From JACQFZ01 sp036381895 (lineage in GTDB: Bacteria; Pseudomonadota; Gammaproteobacteria; Acidiferrobacterales; Sulfurifustaceae), in assembly GCA_036381895.1 (NCBI GenBank), contig DASVBY010000066.1:1-30339 (forward strand): a stretch of DNA of 30,339 nt. The letters run 5' to 3'. Shown here in pieces: positions 1 to 7,955 of the stretch. A program made the position numbers and the translations under genes. The stretch's first letter is position 1, and the number at the start of each line of letters is the position of its first letter. The notes under the pieces are model-generated. The model worked only from the letters and a program-made list of their open reading frames with translations, was not told where the DNA came from and did not search any database.

Positions 1-1
1 C

Positions 2-355
2 GGCGTCGATATCGCGGCGCCGCGCGGCACGCCGGTGCGCGCGCCGGCGGATGGCGTGGTGGCCGCAGTCGGCGACTACTTCTTCAACGGCCTCACCGTG
101 TTTCTGGACCACGGCCAGGGTCTGATCAGCATGTACAACCACCTCGACCGCATCGCGGTCGAGCCCGGCGCGCGCGTCGCGCGCGGCGACGTGATCGGCG
201 CCGTCGGCGCGACCGGCCGCGTCACCGGACCGCACCTGCACTGGTCCGTGAGCCTCAATAACGTGCGGGTCGATCCCCTGCTCTTCGTGGGGGAAGACCT
301 GGCCCACCCTGTCGCCCACCGCCAGGACGCCGGGGCAACCGACCGCAAGCCGTAG
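2..355 (+). CDS. M23 family metallopeptidase (LytM domain), C-terminal part
   Basis: Only the C-terminal 117 codons are present; the gene starts before the window. The reading frame is open from base 2 and opens with GVDIAAPRGTPVRAPADG, the first half of a LytM/M23 domain, in which the Asp of GVD is a zinc ligand. It ends with GPHLHWSVSLNNVRVDPL, which carries the HxH motif (zinc ligand and catalytic His). Family members are periplasmic Zn endopeptidases that cut peptidoglycan cross-links, or catalytically dead activators of amidases. Here both motif halves are intact, so an active hydrolase is likely. A short charged tail follows the domain. The gene converges on the kinase gene, with 18 bases between the two stop codons. 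The N-terminal domains, and so the precise subfamily, cannot be seen. Confidence 0.9.
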   Translation, partial: GVDIAAPRGTPVRAPADGVVAAVGDYFFNGLTVFLDHGQGLISMYNHLDRIAVEPGARVARGDVIGAVGATGRVTGPHLHWSVSLNNVRVDPLLFVGEDLAHPVAHRQDAGATDRKP

Positions 356-373
356 CGCCCGACGGCGCGCCGG

Positions 374-1567
374 TCAGCGCGCGGAACCTCCCTTCGAGAC
401 GTCACCGCCCGCCGCCGGGCCGGTCTGCGTCGGGCGCACCGATGCGATGACCGCCGCTGCCTGCTCCACGAGCCCCGTCGCGAGCCTGCGCCAGTCTTTG
501 GGCAGATGCGGCCAGCCGAACCAGGCGAGCGCTGCGAGGAGCGCCGCGACGGCCGTCGTGCGGATCAGCCGGCTCATGGCGCGCCGGAACCGCTGGCGCG
601 CGCGCCGGCCGGCGCGCGCCCGAACGGCAGGGGCAACATTCCGCGTTTCGGAGCGACCGGGAATACGCACGCGCCCGAGCAGGTGATCCTGCAGCGCCCG
701 CGCCGACCGCGGGCGATCCTTGGCGTGAATCTGCATCGCCCGGTCGATGCATTGGAGCACAAGCGCCGGGTAGCGCCCGGCTCCCGCCTTCACCGCGGGC
801 AGCAGCGGATCGGTCTTATAATCGAGCATGGCGCGGTAGCGCGCCAGCGCGTCCTCGGGACGCTTGCCGGTAATGCAGCGGTACATGGTCGCGCCGAGCG
901 CGTAGACGTCGGACCAGGGACCGAGCGTACCCTTCCCCGGATACTGCTCGATCGGCGCGTAGCCGTGCGTCAGCGTCACCCGCCCCGTGGGCCGGCTCTC
1001 CGTCAGCGCCTGCCGCGCCGATCCGAAATCGATCAGCATGGGCGTGCCGTCCTCGCGCAGGTAGATGTTCTCCGGCTTGATGTCGAGATGCAGCATGCCC
1101 GCTTCGTGCACTGCATGCAGGCCATTCAGTATCGGCATGACGATACGATACAAATTCGCCTCGTCCAGCCGCTCCCCGCGCCCCTTGAGGTACTGCGCCA
1201 GGGTCTGTCCGCGCTCGTACTCCATGACGGTGTACGCGGTACCGTTCGCCTCGATGAAGCGCAGGACGCGGACGATGTTCGGATGCTTGAAGCGCGCCAG
1301 CGCCCGCGCTTCCTTCACGAAGTTTTTGAGGCCCCAATGGTAGTGCCGGATGGCCTCCTCGCTCGTCTGCGGGATCACCGACGCGGTGCCGCTGTCGCGG
1401 GCCGCGATGTCCTGGGGCATGTACTCCTTGATCGCCACATAGGCGCCGAGCGCGGTGTCGCGGGCGAGGTAGGTGACGCTGAAACCGCCCCGGCCGAGGA
1501 CCGATTCGATCGTGTACTCGGCCAGTCTCGCGCCTGGCCGCAGCGCGTTCTCGTGATAAGCGCTCAA
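374..1567 (-). CDS. Membrane-anchored Ser/Thr protein kinase (Hanks type)
   Basis: This 397-residue protein has an N-terminal cytoplasmic kinase domain at about residues 18-300. The Gly-rich loop is GRGGFSVTY (25-33), VAIK has the ATP-binding Lys47, the catalytic loop is HLDIKPEN (160-167, Asp162), DFG is at 180-182 and the activation-segment end is GYAPIEQY. HLD replaces HRD, so it is a non-RD kinase and may not need activation-loop phosphorylation. An Arg-rich linker (about 305-335) leads to one membrane helix (about 336-352) and a short tail of about 45 residues. There are no PASTA or other recognisable sensor repeats. The start is a TTG preceded by AGAAGG at good spacing. It lies downstream of der across a 129-base gap that may hold its own promoter. 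Substrates are unknown. Confidence 0.9.
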   Translation of the reverse strand: MSAYHENALRPGARLAEYTIESVLGRGGFSVTYLARDTALGAYVAIKEYMPQDIAARDSGTASVIPQTSEEAIRHYHWGLKNFVKEARALARFKHPNIVRVLRFIEANGTAYTVMEYERGQTLAQYLKGRGERLDEANLYRIVMPILNGLHAVHEAGMLHLDIKPENIYLREDGTPMLIDFGSARQALTESRPTGRVTLTHGYAPIEQYPGKGTLGPWSDVYALGATMYRCITGKRPEDALARYRAMLDYKTDPLLPAVKAGAGRYPALVLQCIDRAMQIHAKDRPRSARALQDHLLGRVRIPGRSETRNVAPAVRARAGRRARQRFRRAMSRLIRTTAVAALLAALAWFGWPHLPKDWRRLATGLVEQAAAVIASVRPTQTGPAAGGDVSKGGSAR

Positions 1568-1617
1568 GAGGAACCTTCTTTCTTGTAGCTGGCCGCCGGG
1601 AGCGGCCGCCTGGACTG

Positions 1618-1623
1618 ACTATA
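1618..1623 (-). promoter_or_regulatory. Possible -10 box for the Ser/Thr kinase gene
   Basis: The minus strand reads TATAGT here, about 50 bases before the TTG start. The surrounding stretch (1600-1680) is AT-richer than the rest of the window. No convincing -35 hexamer lies at 16-18 bases; a TTGAAA is present but 22 bases upstream. The gap of 129 bases after der is otherwise empty. Confidence 0.3.
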
Positions 1624-1696
1624 GACGATTTCTGCGGATTTTCCGTTTCAATTCATAGTGCTAATCGCGAGACCTCACCCGCTGTTGCAGGCTCTA

Positions 1697-3064
1697 TCAG
1701 CGCCGACGGCGCCGCCGGCGGGGGCTGCGGTCCTCGAACGGGTTCTCACCCTCCTTGCAGCGCACCACCACGGGAGTGCCGACCAGGCGGAACGATTCGC
1801 GGAAGGTTTGCGCCAGATAGCGCCGATAGGAATCGGGGAGCGCCGCCACCTGATTGCCGTGCACCACGACGAGCGGCGGATTCCTGCCGCCCTGATGGGC
1901 GAACTTGAGGCGGATGCGGCGCCCGCGCACGACCGGCGGGGGTGTAGCGGCGACCGCCGCCTGCAGCACGCGATTGAGCCGCGGCGTAGGCAGCGCCGCG
2001 TTGGCGGAAGCGAAGGCGCGGTCGACCGAAGCGAAAAGCCCGCCGATGCCGGTCTTGTGCAGCGCCGAAATGTAGTGCACCGGGGCGAAATCGAGGAAGC
2101 GCAGCTTGCGCTCGAGCTCGCGCCGCAACCAGTCGCGGCCACCCGCCTCGAGCGCATCCCACTTGTTGACTGCCACCACCATCGCGCGCCCGTGCTTGAG
2201 CACGTAGCCGGCGAGCGTCGCATCCTGCTCGCTGACGCCGGCCTGCGCATCGAGGACGAGGATGACGACGTTCGCCCGCTCCACTGCCTCGAGCGTCTTG
2301 ATCGCGGAAAACTTCTCGACCGCCTCCTCGACCCGGGCGCGGCGGCGCACGCCGGCGGTGTCGAGGAGCACGTAGGTGCGTCCTGCGCGCTCGAGCGGCA
2401 CTTCGATCGTGTCGCGCGTCGTCCCCGGAACGTCGGAGACGATGACCCGCTCCTCGCCGAGGAGCGCGTTCACGAGCGTCGATTTCCCCGCGTTCGGCCG
2501 CCCGACCACCGCGACCCGGGGCACGTCCGTCGCGACGGCGGTTTCTTCGACCCGGGGGAGCGGCGCGAGCACGCGCTCCATCAGCGTCGCCACCCCGTCG
2601 CCGTGTGCGGACGAGATGGCCTGCGGCTCGCCGAGGCCGAGCGCATGGAACTCGGCGGCGGCGAGCGCCGGCTCCATGCCCTCCGCCTTGTTCACGGCGA
2701 GCGTCACCGGCTTTCCGAGCCGCCGCAGGTCCTGCGCGATCTCCGCGTCGAGCGGCTGCAGGCCCTCGCGCGCGTCCACGATGAAGATCACCGCGTCCGC
2801 CTCGGCGAGCGCCTGGCGCACCTGCCTCGCCATCTGTTCGCGCAGCGCTTCGCCCGCGCCCGCGCGTTCCTGCAGGCTCTCGGACACCCCGCCCGTGTCG
2901 ACCACGTAGTACGGCCGGTCGCCCACGAGGCCGTCGCCGTACTGGCGGTCGCGGGTGATGCCGGGCTCGTCCGCGACGATGGCCGCGCGGCTTCGTGTCA
3001 GGCGATTGAAGAGCGTGGATTTGCCGACGTTCGGCCGGCCGACGAGCACGACGACGGGTTTCAC
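1697..3064 (-). CDS. der: Ribosome-assembly GTPase Der (EngA)
   Basis: Der is a tandem GTPase needed for 50S ribosomal subunit maturation. The 455-residue length fits the family. Both G domains are complete. The first has GRPNVGKST near residue 8, DTGG and NKAE. The second has GRPNAGKST near residue 187, DTAG and NKWD. A KH-like C-terminal domain follows, and the protein ends in a very basic tail with a run of six arginines. The start is GTG (3062-3064), with GAGG about 9 bases upstream; the family N-terminus MKPVVVLVGRPNVGKST confirms it. The gene follows bamB by 64 bases on the same strand, the usual bamB-der order of beta- and gammaproteobacteria. Confidence 0.98.
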   Translation of the reverse strand: MKPVVVLVGRPNVGKSTLFNRLTRSRAAIVADEPGITRDRQYGDGLVGDRPYYVVDTGGVSESLQERAGAGEALREQMARQVRQALAEADAVIFIVDAREGLQPLDAEIAQDLRRLGKPVTLAVNKAEGMEPALAAAEFHALGLGEPQAISSAHGDGVATLMERVLAPLPRVEETAVATDVPRVAVVGRPNAGKSTLVNALLGEERVIVSDVPGTTRDTIEVPLERAGRTYVLLDTAGVRRRARVEEAVEKFSAIKTLEAVERANVVILVLDAQAGVSEQDATLAGYVLKHGRAMVVAVNKWDALEAGGRDWLRRELERKLRFLDFAPVHYISALHKTGIGGLFASVDRAFASANAALPTPRLNRVLQAAVAATPPPVVRGRRIRLKFAHQGGRNPPLVVVHGNQVAALPDSYRRYLAQTFRESFRLVGTPVVVRCKEGENPFEDRSPRRRRRRR

Positions 3065-3128
3065 CGCTACGGCCTCGTTCCCCTCGCCATGGGCGTGTCG
3101 CGACGCGCCTCGAGCGACCGCCCGCGCG

Positions 3129-4271
3129 TCAGCGCGGCATCAGGCGCAGCGCCGCGAGCTCGCCCGAGATCGCGGCCACGAAAAGCGTCTCGCCGTCCAC
3201 CGCCGCCGGTGCGCGCACCGGCGCATCGTCGACGCGGGCGCGCGCGATGAAGCGGCCGTCGTCGCGCGCGAGCCAGTGCACGTAGCCCTCGTAGTCGGCA
3301 ACGGCGACGAAGTCTCCGTGTACCGCCGGCGCATTGAGCCGCCGGCCCCGCAGCGCCTCCTGGCGCCAGACGCTCGCGCCGTTGCGGCGGTCGAAGGCGA
3401 GCACGTAGCCGTGCTCATCGGTGACGTAGACGTTGCTCGCGTCGGCGGCGATTCCGCTGTAGGTCGACACGTCGCGGGACCAGATGATGTTCCCGCTCCG
3501 CGGATTGAACGCGGTCAGCTTGCCCTGGTAGCTCGCCGCATAGATCGCGTCCGGCAGCACCAGCGGCGGCACATCGACGTCGACCAGGCGTTCGATCTCA
3601 TTGCGCCCGCGCGGCTGGGCGACGGGCACTTCCCAGAGCGGCGCCCCCTGCTCGAGGCTCAACGCCACCAGCCGGCCGCTGCCGAAACCGGCGAAGACGA
3701 TGTCCTCGACGATCACCGGGCTGTTGGTACCGCGCAGACTGAGCGCGGGTTCGGTGCGATCGTAGACCCAGAGCCGCGCTCCGTCGTCCGCCGCGAGCCC
3801 GGTCACGCGCCCGTCGACCGTCTGCACCACCACGATGTCCGGCGCAATCGCCGGCGGCGCCAGCACTTCGCTCGAGACCGCGCTGCGCCACAGCGTGCGG
3901 CCGTCGTCGCGCGCCAGTGCCACCACCTGGCCGTCGCGCGTCCCGACCGCGAGCAGCCGGTCGCCGAGCCCTACACCCCCGGCGATCGGGAGGTCGAGCT
4001 CGACCTGCCACAGGCGCGCGCCCGAAGCGGCGTCGAACGCGCCCACGCGGCCGCCCGCGCCCGCGGCATAAACGATCCCGTCGCGCACGCGCGGGACGAG
4101 TCCGACGTAGTCCTTGGTCTTTCCCCCGAGATCCTCGGACCAGATCTTCGCGGCACGCACGCTCGGAGCGAATTCCGGAAGCGGCGCGGGCGGCTCGCGC
4201 ACCGGGGCCGAGCCGCAGCCCGCCGCCGCCGCGGCCGAAGCGAGGACGAACGCGAGCCAGGCGCGCCTCAT
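3129..4271 (-). CDS. bamB: Outer-membrane assembly lipoprotein BamB
   Basis: BamB is the beta-propeller lipoprotein of the BAM complex, which inserts beta-barrel proteins into the outer membrane. The 380-residue protein starts with a lipoprotein signal, MRRAWLAFVLASAAAAAGC, with the lipidated Cys at residue 19. PQQ-type propeller blades follow, for example GRVGAFDAASGARLWQVEL, GQVVALARDDGRTLWRSAV and GKLTAFNPRSGNIIWSRDV. The ATG at 4269-4271 overlaps the yfgM stop by 4 bases (ATGA). A longer in-frame extension running back to 4865 lies inside yfgM and lacks a signal peptide, so I rejected it. Translational coupling with yfgM is likely. Confidence 0.97.
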   Translation of the reverse strand: MRRAWLAFVLASAAAAAGCGSAPVREPPAPLPEFAPSVRAAKIWSEDLGGKTKDYVGLVPRVRDGIVYAAGAGGRVGAFDAASGARLWQVELDLPIAGGVGLGDRLLAVGTRDGQVVALARDDGRTLWRSAVSSEVLAPPAIAPDIVVVQTVDGRVTGLAADDGARLWVYDRTEPALSLRGTNSPVIVEDIVFAGFGSGRLVALSLEQGAPLWEVPVAQPRGRNEIERLVDVDVPPLVLPDAIYAASYQGKLTAFNPRSGNIIWSRDVSTYSGIAADASNVYVTDEHGYVLAFDRRNGASVWRQEALRGRRLNAPAVHGDFVAVADYEGYVHWLARDDGRFIARARVDDAPVRAPAAVDGETLFVAAISGELAALRLMPR

Positions 4272-4906
4272 CCGGCCTCGGCCCCGCCCAGATCGTCGAG
4301 CTTCATCTCGAGCAGCTGCCGGCCGGCGGACTGCGGCGCGAGCTTCTCGAGCGCCTCGCGATACGCCGCCCGCGCCTCCGCGATGCGGCGCATGCCCGCG
4401 TACGCGTCGCCCTTGAGCTCGAGGTACTCCGCCTCGAATCCCGGCGCTTCTTTCGCCGCGTTCGCGAGCGCAAGCGCCGCCTCGTATTCGCCGCTCGCAA
4501 CGTGCAGCTGCCCGAGCCGCAGCCGCGCCGTATGCACCACCGCCGGGTCGTCGGCGTTGGCGATCGCCCACTCGAGGTGCCCGCGCGCCGCCGCCATATC
4601 GTTCGCCTCGACGCTGAGGCGCGCGAGCAGCAGCGCCGCCATGCCCGCGTAGGGCGTACGCGCGTACTCCGCGAGCAGCCGGCTGCCGCTCGCCCGCGCC
4701 GCATCGCGCTTGGCTCCCTGCGCCTGCTCGAGCATCTCGGCGTACAGCTCCGACGCCTCCATGCGCTGCTTCTCGCGGTATTCCTGCCAGTACTTGTTGC
4801 CGAAGAGCAGTGCGAGACCGAGCACGACGCCGAGCACGAGCGCTCCGCCGTAGTTCTTCCACCACTCCTTCAGCTTTTCGAGTTCGTCCTGGTCGCTGTA
4901 GACCAC
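4268..4906 (-). CDS. yfgM: Inner-membrane TPR protein YfgM (SecYEG/periplasmic chaperone ancillary protein)
   Basis: The 212-residue protein has a charged N-terminus (DQDELEKLKEWWKNYG), one membrane helix at about 21-36 (GALVLGVVLGLALLFG) and a periplasmic TPR-like region rich in Ala and Arg. This is the layout of YfgM, which associates with the Sec translocon and periplasmic chaperones in E. coli. The start is GTG (4904-4906), preceded by GGGAGAGG four bases upstream, a strong ribosome-binding site. It sits between hisS and bamB, the family's conserved position. Confidence 0.93.
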   Translation of the reverse strand: MVYSDQDELEKLKEWWKNYGGALVLGVVLGLALLFGNKYWQEYREKQRMEASELYAEMLEQAQGAKRDAARASGSRLLAEYARTPYAGMAALLLARLSVEANDMAAARGHLEWAIANADDPAVVHTARLRLGQLHVASGEYEAALALANAAKEAPGFEAEYLELKGDAYAGMRRIAEARAAYREALEKLAPQSAGRQLLEMKLDDLGGAEAG

Positions 4907-4994
4907 GTGGCCTCTCCCGTTGGATACATCGGTACCGGCGTCGCGGCGCGCCGACGCTGCGTTCGTTGCCGCGCCCGGCGAGAGCGCAGTGCGC

Positions 4995-6254
4995 TCAGCC
5001 GCCGCGCGGCTGCAGCCGTCCCGCCAGATGATTCAAGGCATCGTCGTAGGCGAGCGTCTGCTGACCTTCGCCGCCCCGCAAATCTTTGACCGCCACGCGT
5101 CCGTCGCTCTCGAGGAGCACCACGAAGCGTGCGCCGCTGCGGTCTGCCCGCTTGAGCTGACTCTTGCGGCTCCCGCCGAAATGACACTCGACCGAGCAGC
5201 CGCGCGCGCGTAGAGCTTCCGCGAGCGCGAGCGCGCGCTCGGCCGAACCCTCGGCCGGCGCAACGTACACCTGCGGCGTGTCGTCGTCGGCGGCCGCGGC
5301 GCCCTGCCGCAGCAGCTCGACCAGGCGCTCGAGCCCGATCGCGAAACCGACTGCGGGCGTCGGCCGGCCGCCGAGGAGCTCGACCAGACCGTCGTAGCGC
5401 CCGCCGGCGCAGACCGCGGACTGCGCCCCGAGGCGATCGGTGAGCCATTCGAAGACGGTGCGCGTGTAATAATCGAGCCCGCGCACCAGACGCGGGTTCA
5501 CGGTGAAGGCGACGCCGGCCGCGCGCAGCAGCTCCTGCAGCCTGTCGAAGTGGGCGCGCGATTCGGCGTCGAGGTGATCGAGCAGGCTCGGCGCTTCCGC
5601 GACCACGACCGCCATCGCGGGATTCTTGCTGTCGAGGACGCGCAGCGGATTGGTCTCGAGGCGCCGGCGGCTGTCCTCATCGAGCGCGTCGAAGCGGCGG
5701 CGCAAGTACTCGACCAGCCGCGTGCGGTAGGCGGCGCGCGCTTCCGGCGTCCCGAGCGAGTTGATCTCGAGCCGCAGCCCTTCGACGCCGAGCTCCCCGA
5801 AGAGCCGTGCGGACATCAGTATCTGCTCGGCATCGACCTCGGGCCCGCTCATGCCGAACGCCTCGACGCCGATCTGGTGGAACTGGCGATAGCGGCCCTT
5901 CTGCGGCCGTTCGTGGCGGAACATCGGGCCCGCGTACCACCAGCGCTGCATCTGGTTGTGCAGCAGCCCGTTCTCGATTCCGGCACGCACGCACCCGGCC
6001 GTGCCCTCGGGCCGCAGCGTCAGGCGGTCGCCGTTGCGGTCCTCGAAGGTATACATCTCCTTCTCGACGATGTCGGTGTGCGCGCCGATCGAGCGGGCGA
6101 AGAGCTCCGTGCGCTCCACCACCGGGAGCCGGATCTCGCGATAGCCGTAGGCGCGCAGCATGGCCGCCGCCGTCCGCTCGACCCGCCGCCAGTAGCCCAG
6201 AGTTTCGGGCAGCAGGTCGTTCATGCCGCGCACGGCCTGAATTGCTTTGCTCAC
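4995..6254 (-). CDS. hisS: Histidyl-tRNA synthetase
   Basis: This class II aminoacyl-tRNA synthetase charges tRNA-His. The 419-residue length is typical. Visible signatures are the N-terminal AIQAVRGMNDLLPE, motif 2 around FRHERPQKGRYRQFHQIG, LRPEGTAG, the histidine-binding LVRGLDYYTRTVFEW and motif 3 around VGFAIGLERLVELL. A C-terminal anticodon-binding domain follows. The start is GTG with a GGAGGG ribosome-binding site about 9 bases upstream. rodZ ends 34 bases upstream; yfgM begins 88 bases downstream. That downstream gap contains the short palindrome AGCGCAGTGCGCT but no T-tract terminator. Confidence 0.98.
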   Translation of the reverse strand: MSKAIQAVRGMNDLLPETLGYWRRVERTAAAMLRAYGYREIRLPVVERTELFARSIGAHTDIVEKEMYTFEDRNGDRLTLRPEGTAGCVRAGIENGLLHNQMQRWWYAGPMFRHERPQKGRYRQFHQIGVEAFGMSGPEVDAEQILMSARLFGELGVEGLRLEINSLGTPEARAAYRTRLVEYLRRRFDALDEDSRRRLETNPLRVLDSKNPAMAVVVAEAPSLLDHLDAESRAHFDRLQELLRAAGVAFTVNPRLVRGLDYYTRTVFEWLTDRLGAQSAVCAGGRYDGLVELLGGRPTPAVGFAIGLERLVELLRQGAAAADDDTPQVYVAPAEGSAERALALAEALRARGCSVECHFGGSRKSQLKRADRSGARFVVLLESDGRVAVKDLRGGEGQQTLAYDDALNHLAGRLQPRGG

Positions 6255-6288
6255 AGCGGCAAACCCTCCGGGCGCGGGACGCCGCGCG

Positions 6289-7188
6289 TCAGCCCTGCGG
6301 CCGTCCGAGCGTGAAACGGGCTACGTCGCCGCGCCGATGGCGCATGGCGTCGTACGGCTTGCCCTCGAATTCGACGTCCACGCCTGCCACGTTTCCCAGA
6401 AAGACGCTGATCGGCGGGACGCCTTCGACGGTCACGACGCTGCCCGCCGGAACGGTTTCGTACAGCAGGCGGCGCTGCCGCGCGTCGCGCACGTCGGCCC
6501 AGCTGTCCTCGTGCATGCGCAGCACCAACCGCGACGTGGGAACCGCGGGTTCGGATGCGGGCGGTGCCGATCCGGTTTCCGGCTCGGCCGGCGCGCTGAC
6601 CGGGGGCGTCGAAGCGGGAGGCGCTTCGGCACGAGCCGGCGAAGGCGCAGGCGTCTCGCTCTCCTCCGGCACGATCGCCACCGTCGGCGCGGGGGGCGCT
6701 TCGGGAGCCTCCGTGGCTGCCGGGGCGCTCGCCGGTTCCGCATCATCGTCGGTCGCCGACGGCTGAACGGGCGGCGGCGCGGACAATTCGTGCCCGCTCC
6801 ACCAGAGCGCCGCGAGCCCGAACACCGCCACGGCGACGACGACGGTGCCGAGGCGCACCAGCGCATCGCTGCTCGTCGCCTGCCGCGCCGGCGCCGGCCG
6901 CGTCCCGAGCTGCACCGGGGCCGCGGCTTCCGGCCGGGCGTTGTAGACGTCGATGACGCGCTGCGGCGGAAGTTCGAGAAACTGCGCGTAGTTGCGCAAG
7001 TAGCCGCGCACGTAGGTCGGCCCGGGAAGCCGGTCGTACGCGTCCGCCTCGAGTGCCTCGACGGTGCGCGGCGCGAGCCGCAGCTCCTGCGCGACGTCCT
7101 CGATCGACAGGCGCCGCTCTTCGCGTGCCCGCCGCAGCATCGCGCCCGGGCCCGCCTCCTGCATGGGGGATGAATTCGGTTCCGTCAT
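6289..7188 (-). CDS. rodZ: Cytoskeletal cell-shape protein RodZ (HTH, membrane helix, DUF4115)
   Basis: RodZ links MreB filaments to the cell-wall elongation machinery. The 299-residue protein has an N-terminal helix-turn-helix region at about 17-80 (LRRAREERRLSIEDVAQELR, then PTYVRGYLRNYAQFLELP), one membrane helix around 115-135 (LGTVVVAVAVFGLAALWW), a long Pro/Ala/Glu-rich periplasmic linker and a C-terminal DUF4115 beta domain (EDSWADVRDARQRRLLYE). The ATG at 7186-7188 gives MTEPNSSPMQEAG and overlaps the pilF stop by 4 bases. The gene normally found next, ispG, is missing; hisS follows directly. Confidence 0.95.
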   Translation of the reverse strand: MTEPNSSPMQEAGPGAMLRRAREERRLSIEDVAQELRLAPRTVEALEADAYDRLPGPTYVRGYLRNYAQFLELPPQRVIDVYNARPEAAAPVQLGTRPAPARQATSSDALVRLGTVVVAVAVFGLAALWWSGHELSAPPPVQPSATDDDAEPASAPAATEAPEAPPAPTVAIVPEESETPAPSPARAEAPPASTPPVSAPAEPETGSAPPASEPAVPTSRLVLRMHEDSWADVRDARQRRLLYETVPAGSVVTVEGVPPISVFLGNVAGVDVEFEGKPYDAMRHRRGDVARFTLGRPQG

Positions 7189-7955
7189 CTCAAAGCTTTC
7201 CTGCCCGCGGCAGCACTTTGCAGCTGCTGCGCCTCGGGCGAAGTCGGGAACTTGGCGCGCAGCCGCAGCGCGTAGCTCGCCTCTTCGTCCTTGTTCTTCA
7301 GTGCGCGCTCGATCTTCACCGCGAGGAGCAGCGCCTGCGGCGTGTCCTCGGCCGCCTGGAAATAGCGCTGCATGAAGCCGCGCGCAGCGAGCGTGCGCCC
7401 GCTGTCGTACGTGATGCGCGCCATGTGATAGAGCGAATCCGGCAGCTCCGGCTGAAGCTTCAGCGCTTCCCGAAAATTCGCCTCCGCTTTCGCGTACTCC
7501 TTGGCCCTGAAGAGGCACAGCCCGGCGTTCTCGTACGCGAGGGCCGGCGTGCGATAGAGCGGATTGGCGACGGCCCGGCGGAACCAGGTCACCGCCTCGT
7601 CCACCCGGCTGCGCTCGCACAAAAAGGCGCCGTAGTTGTTCTGGGCTTCGGCGTTCTGCTCGTCCGCCCGCACCGCGCGCCGGAAATAGCGCTCGGCGGC
7701 GTCGTAGTCCTTGAGCCGCCACTGCAGCACCGCCATCATGTTGTTCGCCTGCGAATGATCCGCGTCGAGGTCGAGCGCCTTCTCGATCTTCTCCCGCGCG
7801 AACTCGAGCTGTCCGCGCTGCAGGTACCCGGCCGCGAGCTGAAGATTCGTCTGGATGAGCTGTGCCCGCTTCGCGGCCGCCGCCTCGCGTTCGGCGGTGG
7901 AAGCGCAGCCGACGGCGAGGAGCCCGGCCAGGATGCAGGCCGCGGCTGCTCTCAT
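7185..7955 (-). CDS. pilF: Type IV pilus biogenesis lipoprotein PilF/PilW (TPR)
   Basis: PilF/PilW is the outer-membrane pilotin that helps the PilQ secretin assemble. The 256-residue protein begins MRAAAACILAGLLAVGC, a lipoprotein signal with the acylated Cys at 17. At least five TPR-like repeats follow, for example NLQLAAGYLQRGQLEFAREK and QNNYGAFLCERSRVDEAVTW. The ATG at 7953-7955 overlaps the rlmN stop by 4 bases, and the stop overlaps the rodZ start by 4 bases, so rlmN-pilF-rodZ is translationally coupled. No other pilus genes are in the window. Confidence 0.93.
   Translation of the reverse strand: MRAAAACILAGLLAVGCASTAEREAAAAKRAQLIQTNLQLAAGYLQRGQLEFAREKIEKALDLDADHSQANNMMAVLQWRLKDYDAAERYFRRAVRADEQNAEAQNNYGAFLCERSRVDEAVTWFRRAVANPLYRTPALAYENAGLCLFRAKEYAKAEANFREALKLQPELPDSLYHMARITYDSGRTLAARGFMQRYFQAAEDTPQALLLAVKIERALKNKDEEASYALRLRAKFPTSPEAQQLQSAAAGRKALR

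Noticed and set aside
10..400. GC-rich palindromes such as GGCGCGCC between the M23 and kinase genes as a bidirectional terminator
   Set aside because: No T-tract follows on either strand, and such short palindromes are common at this GC content.
1658..3250. 530-codon open frame on the plus strand opposite der
   Set aside because: It is antisense to a certain gene, is very rich in Arg, His and Ala with no recognisable motifs, and is typical of open antisense frames in GC-rich DNA.
4272..4865. Upstream in-frame extension of bamB
   Set aside because: It lies inside yfgM in another frame and would bury the lipoprotein signal peptide in the middle of the protein.
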